Positions 30,766-38,774 of a DNA stretch of 64,000 nt are shown one piece after another. Under the pieces are notes generated by a model. That model ran no database searches and was not told the DNA's origin. It worked only from the letters and a program-made list of their open reading frames with translations. The stretch spans positions 1 through 64,000 of the forward strand of contig NZ_JABEQN010000003.1 in NCBI RefSeq assembly GCF_014174165.1, read 5' to 3'. Made by a program: the position numbers and the translations under genes. This DNA comes from Gluconacetobacter dulcium (GTDB lineage: Bacteria > Pseudomonadota > Alphaproteobacteria > Acetobacterales > Acetobacteraceae). The number at the start of each line of letters is the position of its first letter. Position 1 is the stretch's first letter.

Positions 30766-31680
30766 ATGGAGTCTCACCCTCTCCTGCCCTTTCTCGACCG
30801 TATCGCCCAGGCGCTGGAGCGGCTGTCGCCGCCGCCGCCGAGCCTGGCCGGGCTGGATGCCGCCGATGCCTTCGTCTGGCACCCCGCGCGGGGCCGCCTG
30901 GAGCCGGTGGCCCATGTGGCGCATGTCGATATGGACCTGTTGCGCGGCGTCGAGACACAACGCCGGCTGGTGCTGGACAATACGCTGCATTTCGCCCGTG
31001 GTTTGCCGGCCAACAACGTGATGCTGTGGGGCGCGCGCGGCATGGGCAAGTCCTCGCTGGTCAAGGCCGCCCATGCGCAGGCCAACCTGACGGCGGAGGG
31101 CGTGCCGGCGGCGCCCGGCCGGGGGAGCCTGGTGCTGATCGAAATCCAGCGCGAGGACCTGTCCACCCTGCCCGACCTGCTGGCGCTGCTGCGCACCAGT
31201 GCGCGCCGCTTCGTCGTCTTCTGCGACGACCTGTCGTTCGAGAGCGAGGATGCCGATTACAAGGCGCTGAAATCGGTGCTGGATGGCGGGATCTCGGGCC
31301 GGCCGGAGAACGTGCTGTTCTACGCGACCTCCAACCGGCGGCACCTGATGCCCCGCGACATGATCGACAACGAACGCTCGACCGCCATCAATCCGTCCGA
31401 GGCGGTCGAGGAGAAGGTCTCGCTGTCCGACCGGTTCGGGCTCTGGATCGGCTTTCATAACTGCGCGCAGGATGTCTTTCTGGACATGGTGCGGGCCTAT
31501 GCCGCGACCCGGCGCCTCGCGATCGGGGAGGACGAGCTGGCGCGGCGCGCCAATGCCTGGTCGGTTGCCCGTGGCGGGCGCTCGGGGCGCGTCGCCTGGC
31601 AGTTTATCGAGGACCTGACCGCCGAACTCGCCACCTCGCCGCACGTTGGGGAGCCCGTTGGGGAATCGACACGTCCTTGA
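30766..31680 (+). CDS. AAA-type ATPase of the DUF815 family
   Basis: 304 residues from ATG 30766. Walker A in LWGARGMGKSSLVKA, Walker B-like FVVFCDDLSFE, NVLFYATSNRRHLMPRD (sensor 1 region), and SLSDRFGLWIGFHNC. Family function is unknown. It sits divergent from yajC and 140 nt from its start. Confidence 0.9.
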   Translation: MESHPLLPFLDRIAQALERLSPPPPSLAGLDAADAFVWHPARGRLEPVAHVAHVDMDLLRGVETQRRLVLDNTLHFARGLPANNVMLWGARGMGKSSLVKAAHAQANLTAEGVPAAPGRGSLVLIEIQREDLSTLPDLLALLRTSARRFVVFCDDLSFESEDADYKALKSVLDGGISGRPENVLFYATSNRRHLMPRDMIDNERSTAINPSEAVEEKVSLSDRFGLWIGFHNCAQDVFLDMVRAYAATRRLAIGEDELARRANAWSVARGGRSGRVAWQFIEDLTAELATSPHVGEPVGESTRP

Positions 31681-31896
31681 TCAGAATCAAGGCCGGCGAC
31701 CGGTGCGTTGCCTGATATCATAAGGGCTTCCAGCCTGACCGGCGGGAAGAGAAACCGGGCCCTTGCCGCTGTCGGGCAATGACATGGATTATCAATTGCG
31801 CGACAGGATGAGATGCCTCTTTAATGCGTGCGGCTTCTGTCACGATGCCGCGCGACCCACCGGACAGCCGCAGGCGACCGAGCACATAGAGAGACG

Positions 31897-32982
31897 ATGA
31901 ACCAGATTTTTTCGACGGACAGCATGCCCCGCCCCACCCTGACCCTTGGGGAGGATCTGCGTCGCATCCGCTGCGATCCCGATTTCTGGTATCCCGTGGC
32001 CTGGTCACGCGAACTCAAGGCCGGCAAGACCATCGGCACCCGTTATGCCGGCCTGCCGATCGCCCTTGTGCGCCCCGTTGAAGGCGATGTCTTCGCGCTG
32101 GAGGACCGCTGCGCCCATCGGCAGGTGCCGCTGAGCAAGGGCACGGTGAAGGGCCAGGCGGTGCAGTGCTGCTATCACGGCTGGGCCTATGGGCGCTCGG
32201 GCCGGTGCATCGACGTGCCCTATCTGGGCAAGGGCAAGCTGCCCAACGGCGTGAAGACCTATCCCTGCCGCGAGCAGGACGGGCTGATCTTCATCTTTCC
32301 CGGCGATCCGGAGAAGGCCGAGACCGTGCCGATGCCCCGGCTGTCGCAGGTTGCCAACCCCGACTACAAGACCCGCCGCTTCGGCCGGCATGTGAAATGC
32401 CACTACAGCTTCATGCATGAGAACCTGATGGATATGAACCATCAGTTCATGCACATGAAGCAGATGGGCCAGATGAAGCCGCGCTTCCTGGGCCAGGATC
32501 GTGGCCCCGGCATGATCGAGGCGCGCTATACCTTCGCCCGCACCGGCGGCAAGCAGCCGATCGGCGAGGCGCTGGTCTTCGGGCAGAAGCGCGACAACAG
32601 CGCGAAATTCGCCCATCGCGATGTCATGACCATCCGCACCGAATATCCGTACCAGACGCTGAAGATCGAGCCGACCGGCGGCGAGGCGGTGATGGATCTG
32701 TGGATTGCCTACGTGCCGCAGGACGAGGAGCAGTTGACCAACCGGGTCTTCGGGCTGCTGTCGATCAAGCGCCCCAAGCTGCCGGGCGTGCTGGACCTGG
32801 CCTGGCCGTTCCTGGTCGCGTTTACCGAGCGGATCTTCCGCGAGGATCGCGAGATCGTGGAACTGGAGCAGAATGCGTGGAACGAACTGGGCGGCGACCA
32901 TAACCAGGAAGTGTTCCCGGTGATTCGCGACCTGCGCCAGCTTCTGGCCGAATGCGGCATTCGCGTACCCGAGATCGGCTGA
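31897..32982 (+). CDS. Rieske non-heme iron oxygenase, large subunit
   Basis: 361 residues from ATG 31897. The Rieske [2Fe-2S] site is C72-x-H74 and C91-x2-H94 (CAHRQVPLS, CCYHGWAYG). The mononuclear iron triad is in NLMDMNHQFMH, with the usual Asn-x2-Asp-x2-His-x3-His layout. Such enzymes hydroxylate or demethylate aromatic, choline-like or sterol-like substrates. No reductase or ferredoxin gene is adjacent, so the substrate is unknown. Upstream (31681-31896) no other gene is seen. Confidence 0.87.
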   Translation: MNQIFSTDSMPRPTLTLGEDLRRIRCDPDFWYPVAWSRELKAGKTIGTRYAGLPIALVRPVEGDVFALEDRCAHRQVPLSKGTVKGQAVQCCYHGWAYGRSGRCIDVPYLGKGKLPNGVKTYPCREQDGLIFIFPGDPEKAETVPMPRLSQVANPDYKTRRFGRHVKCHYSFMHENLMDMNHQFMHMKQMGQMKPRFLGQDRGPGMIEARYTFARTGGKQPIGEALVFGQKRDNSAKFAHRDVMTIRTEYPYQTLKIEPTGGEAVMDLWIAYVPQDEEQLTNRVFGLLSIKRPKLPGVLDLAWPFLVAFTERIFREDREIVELEQNAWNELGGDHNQEVFPVIRDLRQLLAECGIRVPEIG

Positions 32983-33009
32983 GGGTTTCGCAAGCTCCAT
33001 GTCAGTTCC

Positions 33010-34011
33010 ATGATCGACGAGCGGACGGATACCACCCTGGAGGCCGGCCCCTTCCGGCTGCGGGCGCTTGTGTCGTCGGACGCGGGCGCGATGCACCGGC
33101 TGGTCAATGACTGGAGCGTGATCCGGATGCTCAGCCGGGTGCCGTTTCCCTACCCGCGCGGGCTGACGGATGAATGGATCGCCTCGACCGCTGAACTGGC
33201 GCGGCGGGGGGTGGCCTATCATTTCGCCATTACCCACCCCGAATCGGATACGCCCGATTCGCTGATCGGCTGCATCGGGTTGCAGGTCGATCGGGGCCGC
33301 CGGTCGGCCACCGTGGGATACTGGGTTGGCCGCCCTTACTGGAACCGCAAGGTCGCCACCAGCGCGGTGGGGCGGATCGCGCGCTGGGCGCTGGCCAACA
33401 TGCCGGTGGACCGCGTGGCCGCCGCCGTGGCGCATGATAACCCGGCCTCGATCGCCGTGCTGCGGCGGCTGGGGTTTCGCGAGACCGGAACCGGGCACCA
33501 GGAATTCGTCTCGCGCGGCGGGGAGCATCCGGTGCTGCTGTTCGAGGCGAACCGGGAGGATATGGCGATGGATGCGTCGTCCGGCGCCGCGACCACCCAG
33601 GCCGGGGAGCGGAAGCGCGTGGTGCTGGTGGCCGCCGTCGCGCTGATCGATACCGATGGCCGCATTCTTCTGGCCCGTCGGCCGGAAGGCAAGCCGATGG
33701 CGGGCCTGTGGGAGTTCCCCGGCGGCAAGGTCGAGGCCGGGGAGACGCCGGAGGCGGCGCTGATCCGCGAACTGGACGAGGAGCTTGGCCTGGATGTCAG
33801 CCGGTCCTGCCTCGCGCCCTATACGTTCGTGTCGCACGATTACGGGCATTTTCATCTGCTGATGCCCGTCTATGTCTGCCGGCGCTGGAAGAATGTGCCC
33901 CGCCCGCGGGAAGGCCAGACGCTGGCGTGGGTTCGGGGGGACGATCTTTCGGCCTATCCGATGCCGGAAGCGGATCTGCCGCTGGTGCCTCTGCTGCGCG
34001 ATCTGGTGTGA
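33010..34011 (+). CDS. GNAT acetyltransferase-Nudix hydrolase fusion
   Basis: 333 residues. Residues 1-185 form a RimJ/RimL-type GNAT domain (FRLRALVSSDAGAMHRLVND, VGYWVGRPYWNRKVATSAVG, HDNPASIAVLRRLGFRETG). Residues about 200-333 form a MutT-type Nudix domain with a complete Nudix box (G239 to L261, GGKVEAGETPEAALIRELDE and on) and WEFPGGK in front. The MutT half would sanitise 8-oxo-dGTP or a related nucleotide; the acetyl acceptor is unknown. The joint is a short Ala/Thr-rich linker (ASSGAATTQAGE) with no stop or frameshift. It begins 27 nt after the Rieske gene. Confidence 0.9.
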   Translation: MIDERTDTTLEAGPFRLRALVSSDAGAMHRLVNDWSVIRMLSRVPFPYPRGLTDEWIASTAELARRGVAYHFAITHPESDTPDSLIGCIGLQVDRGRRSATVGYWVGRPYWNRKVATSAVGRIARWALANMPVDRVAAAVAHDNPASIAVLRRLGFRETGTGHQEFVSRGGEHPVLLFEANREDMAMDASSGAATTQAGERKRVVLVAAVALIDTDGRILLARRPEGKPMAGLWEFPGGKVEAGETPEAALIRELDEELGLDVSRSCLAPYTFVSHDYGHFHLLMPVYVCRRWKNVPRPREGQTLAWVRGDDLSAYPMPEADLPLVPLLRDLV

Positions 34012-34079
34012 GAGACGGCGACGGCCGGCCCTCTGCATGGAGACCCTCTATGGGGCGGCCCTCTGTGGGGCGACCCCCT

Positions 34080-34988
34080 CTATAGAGCGAAGGGTGCGTC
34101 CAGCGTGAAGGTGGCCTGTTTCTGGCCGGCGATGCTGGTGCCGAAGGCGAACAGGCTGCCGCTGAGGGGCTGGTCCACGAGTTGGCGGGCCGACAGGCCC
34201 TTGCGGGCGGTGGTGACGAAGACGGTGCGGTAATCGGCGCCGCCGAAGGCGACCTTGGTGACGTTGCGGGCCGGCATGGGAATGGGCTCGACCCCGGTGC
34301 CGTCGGGGGCCAGACGTTCGATCCGCCCGCCGTCCCATACGCCGACCCAGAGGAAGCCCGCGCTGTCGACCGCGATGCCGTCGGGGTAGCCGTCCCGCAG
34401 GGTGGCGAAGACCCGGCGGTTCGACAGGGTGCCCTCGGGCGACACGTCGAAGGCGTAGACGGTCCGGGCGGGTGAGTGGTTGTGGTAGAGCGTGCGGCCG
34501 TCAGGCGACAGGGCCGGGCCGTTGCTGACCACGTAGCCCGTATCCTCGCGCCGGATCGACAGGGCGCCACGGTCCTGGCGGACGGAATAGAGCGAGCCGG
34601 TGGGCTCGGTCTCGGCATCGTGCATGGTGCCGAACCACAGGCGGCCGAACCGGTCCACATGGCCGTCATTGATCCGGTTGCCGGGCTGGTCGGGCTCGAC
34701 GGGCAGGTCGAGGCCGAATCGGCCGGTGGCGGGGGAAAACCGGTGCAGCCCGTCGCGCAGGCCGCACAGGAAGGTGCCGTCGGCGAGCGGCACCAGGAAG
34801 CCGGGCCGGTCCGGAGCGGGCCAGGAGGTTCTCTCGCCGCTTTCCGGCCGGTAGCGGTGGATCGCCTTTCCCACGATATCGACGAAATACAGCGCCTGTT
34901 CGGCTTCCGACCAGACGGGGCCTTCGCCCAGCATGGCTGGAAGTTCCCACACGCAGCGCGGCACGCCGCACATCGGTCCTTCCCTCAT
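34080..34988 (-). CDS. SMP-30/gluconolactonase family lactonase
   Basis: 302 residues from ATG 34988, which has AGGAGG about 9 nt upstream. Beta-propeller blocks: MLGEGPVWSEAEQALYFVDI (metal Glu), RINDGHVDRFGRLWFGTM (metal Asn), and YHNHSPARTVYAFDV / PDGIAVDSAGFLWVG (catalytic Asp region). The family hydrolyses sugar lactones such as gluconolactone, which acetic acid bacteria make by periplasmic glucose oxidation; no signal peptide is obvious, so it is probably cytoplasmic. Confidence 0.88.
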   Translation of the reverse strand: MREGPMCGVPRCVWELPAMLGEGPVWSEAEQALYFVDIVGKAIHRYRPESGERTSWPAPDRPGFLVPLADGTFLCGLRDGLHRFSPATGRFGLDLPVEPDQPGNRINDGHVDRFGRLWFGTMHDAETEPTGSLYSVRQDRGALSIRREDTGYVVSNGPALSPDGRTLYHNHSPARTVYAFDVSPEGTLSNRRVFATLRDGYPDGIAVDSAGFLWVGVWDGGRIERLAPDGTGVEPIPMPARNVTKVAFGGADYRTVFVTTARKGLSARQLVDQPLSGSLFAFGTSIAGQKQATFTLDAPFAL

Positions 34989-35069
34989 CGCCCCAATCCT
35001 CCTGTCTGGCCGGAAGCGGATTCCGGGCTCATAATGCGGTTCAATGCCATTGGACGGGAACCCGCCATC

Positions 35070-35825
35070 ATGAACCCGACAGCCTGCATCCTGGTCATCG
35101 GTAACGAGATTCTCTCGGGCCGGACGCAGGACGTCAACGTGCAATATATCGCACGACGCCTGTCCGAACTGGGGATCACGCTCGCCGAAGTGCGGATCAT
35201 CCCCGATCGCCGCGAGGTGATCGTGACCACGCTGTGCGATGTGCGGGCGCGATTCGAGCATGTCTTCACCACCGGCGGCATCGGGCCGACCCATGACGAC
35301 ATTACCGCGCCCTGCGTCGCCGAGGCGTTCGGGGTGCCGTGGGTCGTCCATCCCGAGACCTTCCGGCTGCTGGAAGCGCATTTTCGGCCGGGGGAGTTCA
35401 ATGCCGCCCGGCAGCGCATGGCGACCCTGCCGCAGGGGGCGACCCCGATCGCCAACAACGTTTCGATCGCGCCGGGATTCAGCATCGGCAATGTCCATGT
35501 GCTGGCCGGCGTGCCGCGCATCATGCAGGCGATGTTCGAGGCGGTGGCCCCGACCCTGCGGCATGGCACGCCCGTGACCTCGCGAAGCTGGTATGCGCTG
35601 GAGCTGTTCGAGGGGGCGCTGGCCGCCGGCCTGTCCGAGATCCAGGACCGTTATCCGGACCTCGATATCGGGTCCTATCCGTTCAGGCGGCCGGATGGAC
35701 GGCGGGGCGTGGCCCTGGTCTGCAAGGGGGTGGATCGCGGTGCCGTGCTGGCGGCGGCGCAGGCGACGCGCGACCTGATCGTGCAGTTGGGCTTTGCGCC
35801 GCAGGAAGGCGAGCCGCCGCCCTGA
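35070..35825 (+). CDS. Molybdopterin-binding-domain protein (CinA N-terminal/MoeA-like)
   Basis: 251 residues from ATG 35070 (ATG 35034 is also possible). The MPT-binding domain is shown by ACILVIGNEILSGRTQDVN, the FTTGGIGPTHDDITAPCVAEA motif and NVHVLAGVPRIMQAMFE. This is the stand-alone CinA-N-type (COG1058) form; the deamidase domain of full CinA is absent. Function of the stand-alone form is not settled. Divergent from the lactonase gene. Confidence 0.85.
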   Translation: MNPTACILVIGNEILSGRTQDVNVQYIARRLSELGITLAEVRIIPDRREVIVTTLCDVRARFEHVFTTGGIGPTHDDITAPCVAEAFGVPWVVHPETFRLLEAHFRPGEFNAARQRMATLPQGATPIANNVSIAPGFSIGNVHVLAGVPRIMQAMFEAVAPTLRHGTPVTSRSWYALELFEGALAAGLSEIQDRYPDLDIGSYPFRRPDGRRGVALVCKGVDRGAVLAAAQATRDLIVQLGFAPQEGEPPP

Positions 35826-35840
35826 GCGTGGGGAGGCTTC

Positions 35841-37793
35841 TCAGCCGCCTTCGGCATCGGGCAAGGCGCCGGGGATGTGCATCTCCGGCAGGTGGAGCGT
35901 CGTCTGCTGGCCCAGATTGGCGGAGTGGCCGCCCAGCGACACGCCGTACTCGCCCGCCGGCACCACCCAGTCCAGCGTTGCCGGATTCCAGTGGCCCAGC
36001 ATGCGCGCGTCGATCCCCACCGCCAGCCGTGCGGCCTGTCCGGGGGTAAGCTGCACGCTCCGCCAGCCGATCAGGCGCTTGGGGGCGTCGCCGGTTCCTT
36101 CGGGGAGGTCGAGATAGATCTGCGGCACGTCGCGGCCGGCCATGGCCCCGCGATTGGAGACGCTGAAGGCGACCAGCAGCCGTGAGCCGTCCCGCGTTAC
36201 CTTCAGGTCGCCATAGGCGAAACGCGCGCGGGCCGAGAGCCCGTATCCGAACGGGAACAGCGGCGCGACATGTGCCCGGTCGAATGCCTTGTATGCCGCC
36301 AGATGCGGGTGGGGCGGCGCGGCGCCGCCGGTAAAGGTGACGGGCAGGCGTCCGGAAAACTCGCGCTGGCCGGTCAGCAGGTCCGCCAGCGCGTCACCGC
36401 CGCCCTCGCGCCACGACCACGCCTGCACCACGCCGTCGACCTGGTCCAGCCACGGCATGGGGCGGGCGGGATCGTCCGACAGCAGGACGACGAGAACGTG
36501 CGCGCCCGTGTCGGCCACCGCGTCGATCAGGCGGTCGTCCTCGGGGCCGGCGGAGAAGAGGACGATATGGCCGGCCTGGGTGATATAGGGCGGCACGGGG
36601 CCGTCCGCCGGCGCGTCGGCGGCCCGGCGCGCGACCTGCCCTGTCCGGCTCAGGGCGTCGGCCATGATATCCGCTGCCTCCCGCGCCGCCCCGGTGCCCA
36701 GGACGAGGATCGGCTCGGCGGTGGTGCCGGCCAGGGGCAGGATCGCGTTTTCATTGCGCAGCAGCACCGTGCCTTCGGCGACCACGTCTTCCGCCAGCGG
36801 GTCGCGATAATGCACGGGGGCGCGCAGCGCGCCGAATGGTGGCGGATTCTCGGTCACGCCGGCGTCGTCCATCGACTGCATGACATGGGCGGCCATGCGG
36901 TCCAGCCGGGCGGGTGGCACGAAGCCTCCCTTCATGACCGCCTGGCGCAGCGAGGCGCCGAACAACGCCGTATCGGCGGTGCCGGGTTCGCCCGCCACGT
37001 CGATGCCGGCCGCCAATGCCGACAGCAGCATCGGACGGCGGGCCGCCGTGCCGTCCGGCGTCGGGCGGTCCGCCAGCAGGGCGATCATGCCGCCATAATG
37101 CCATCCGTCGCGCAGCGTGCGTTCCATGCCGTCCAGCGCGCCGCATGGCCGCGCATCCACGATCGTGACGTGGCAGAGCATGCCCGCGCCCCTTGCCTGC
37201 TCCAGGGCGACATGGAGGGCCAGCATGCGGTCCTCGGACGCCGCGTCGGCCGCGTCGGCGTCGGGCTGGCCACGGCCGCCGAACAGCGGCAGCACATGGC
37301 CGGCGATCAGCCCGGATGCGACCGCGCCCATCATCCGGCCGGCCAGCAAGGGGTCCTCGCCATCATAGGCGCGGCCGGCCGGCAGGGGGCCGACGCCGCC
37401 GACCGCCGCGATCGCCCGGCCGCCGGCCCGGATCGCCCGCGCCCGCGCCTGCCCCGCCCGCCGCGCCAGGTCGCGGTCCCAGGTCGCCATCAGCGCCAGC
37501 GGCGAGCGCTGCCCCGCGCCGGCTTCCAGCAGGGCCATGCGCAGGGCCGGCAGGCCGGCGCGCGGCACGCCGGGCAGCGTGACGAGCGACACGCCCGCGA
37601 CCGGCGTGGCCACGACCTCCGCCCGCACCAGGGTGAGTTTCTCCGTCTGGGTCAGGCGGGCGGCCGGGGAGGCCGTCCGCGCCGGGTGGTCGGCCGCGCC
37701 GGCCGGGGGGGCGGACAGCGCCAGGGCCGCCAGCAGGGCCATGCCCCGCCACGGCCCGCCGGCCCCTGCCCCCCTGCCCGCGATGCCTGCCAC
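35841..37793 (-). CDS. GH3-family beta-glucosidase-like secreted protein, degenerate motifs
   Basis: 650 residues from GTG 37793, with a signal peptide (MALLAALALSAPPAGAA after an Ala/Gly stretch). The architecture is GH3: barrel domain, alpha/beta sandwich (EGTVLLRNENAILPLAG), and C-terminal Fn3-like domain (FPFGYGLSARARFAYGDLKV; GRDVPQIYLDLPEG). The normally strict KHFAxNxxE motif reads CHVTIVDARPCGALD and the SDW nucleophile block reads ALLADRPTP, so substrate-binding Lys/His are lost and the nucleophile is doubtful. It may be a non-catalytic or altered-specificity paralogue. Divergent from the DUF3576 gene. Confidence 0.78.
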   Translation of the reverse strand: MAGIAGRGAGAGGPWRGMALLAALALSAPPAGAADHPARTASPAARLTQTEKLTLVRAEVVATPVAGVSLVTLPGVPRAGLPALRMALLEAGAGQRSPLALMATWDRDLARRAGQARARAIRAGGRAIAAVGGVGPLPAGRAYDGEDPLLAGRMMGAVASGLIAGHVLPLFGGRGQPDADAADAASEDRMLALHVALEQARGAGMLCHVTIVDARPCGALDGMERTLRDGWHYGGMIALLADRPTPDGTAARRPMLLSALAAGIDVAGEPGTADTALFGASLRQAVMKGGFVPPARLDRMAAHVMQSMDDAGVTENPPPFGALRAPVHYRDPLAEDVVAEGTVLLRNENAILPLAGTTAEPILVLGTGAAREAADIMADALSRTGQVARRAADAPADGPVPPYITQAGHIVLFSAGPEDDRLIDAVADTGAHVLVVLLSDDPARPMPWLDQVDGVVQAWSWREGGGDALADLLTGQREFSGRLPVTFTGGAAPPHPHLAAYKAFDRAHVAPLFPFGYGLSARARFAYGDLKVTRDGSRLLVAFSVSNRGAMAGRDVPQIYLDLPEGTGDAPKRLIGWRSVQLTPGQAARLAVGIDARMLGHWNPATLDWVVPAGEYGVSLGGHSANLGQQTTLHLPEMHIPGALPDAEGG

Positions 37794-38130
37794 GCCGCCC
37801 CTCCGAATCTTTCATGCCGAATCTTTCGTGCCGTCGCGCGGCGACTCCCCCGCGCGGCGCGGCCTGATCGGTCTTTTCAAACCGGCCGGACCCGTGAAGG
37901 CAAGGCTCGGGATGGTCTTGCCGGTCGTCCGTTGCCGCCGGGACGTGGTTGCCCGCGGGTGCGGCAGGGAGAAAATCACCGCCCGGCTTGGCGGGGATGG
38001 CGCTCCGGGATATGAAGACGGCAGTGAAACCGGCTGAACCGTGGTCCGACCGCCGGCCCCGGACGGGCAGGAACCGCCACGGCCGCCGATCCATCAGCGG
38101 GGCCAGACCCGAGGGGACCACAGGGGCAAC
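37794..38130. other. Divergent intergenic region GH3 gene / DUF3576 gene
   Basis: 337 bases between two divergent starts. High GC throughout; the open frames are extensions of neighbours. I see no gene, strong promoter pair or clear repeat. Confidence 0.35.
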
Positions 38131-38652
38131 ATGACCGTTCGACCGCCATCCGCCATTCACCGCCTTTCGCCATCGGCCCGCCTGCTGGGCGTGCTGGCCC
38201 TTTCCCCGATTCTGGGCCTGACCGCATGTTCCTCGCCGCGCCGCGCGGACGCGGGGCTGGCGATGCCGCAGAACCATCTGATCACCCAGGACCGCTCCGC
38301 CAGCGGCGGCGACGACCAGATCGGCAAGAGCGGCGTGAATGCCTATCTGTGGCGCGGCGCGATCGACACGCTGTCGTTCATGCCCTTCGCCTCGGCCGAT
38401 GCCATCGGCGGCGTGATCCTGACGGACTGGTACACCCCGCCGGCCACCAAGAACGAACGCTTCAAGATCACGGCCTATGTGCTGTCGCGCAATCTGCGGT
38501 CGGACGCGCTGCGCGTGTCGGTCTTCCGCCAGGCGTTCACGGATGGGCAGTGGGTCGATACGCCGGTTGCCCCGAACACGGTGTCGGACATCACGACGCG
38601 AATCCTGACCCGTGCGCGGCAGCTTCGCGCCGATAATGGCGGCGGCAAGTAA
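38131..38652 (+). CDS. DUF3576 outer-membrane-type lipoprotein
   Basis: 173 residues from ATG 38131. A lipoprotein signal is clear: LLGVLALSPILGLTAC with the lipobox LTAC. The body has IGVNAYLWRGAIDTLSFMPF-like text (GVNAYLWRGAIDTLSF), GGVILTDWYTPPATKNERFK and ITTRILTRARQLR, the DUF3576 pattern common in alphaproteobacteria immediately upstream of leuS. Function unknown; the leuS-lptE context suggests an envelope role. Confidence 0.9.
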   Translation: MTVRPPSAIHRLSPSARLLGVLALSPILGLTACSSPRRADAGLAMPQNHLITQDRSASGGDDQIGKSGVNAYLWRGAIDTLSFMPFASADAIGGVILTDWYTPPATKNERFKITAYVLSRNLRSDALRVSVFRQAFTDGQWVDTPVAPNTVSDITTRILTRARQLRADNGGGK

Positions 38653-38660
38653 GCCCCTTC

Positions 38661-38708
38661 CCCCGGCGTTCCCGCGCCGGGGACGATGCCGGGCCGTTGC
38701 CCGGCATC
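38661..38708 (+). terminator. Two consecutive hairpins between DUF3576 gene and leuS
   Basis: First hairpin 38661-38668 with 38675-38682 (8 bp, loop TTCCCG). Second 38685-38694 with 38699-38708 (10 bp, loop CGTT). Neither is followed by a T-run (CTTCTGCTTCG follows), so they may be a weak terminator or transcript-processing/stabilising structures rather than an intrinsic terminator. Confidence 0.4.
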
Positions 38709-38774
38709 CTTCTGCTTCGTATCGGCCGGTCGTGACAGACCGTGACGCCCCGGCCCGTGCTCCTGGACCCTGAC

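Noticed and set aside
38653-38774. Leucine attenuator leader peptide before leuS
   Set aside because: No short frame with a run of leucine codons and no alternative antiterminator pairing could be seen.
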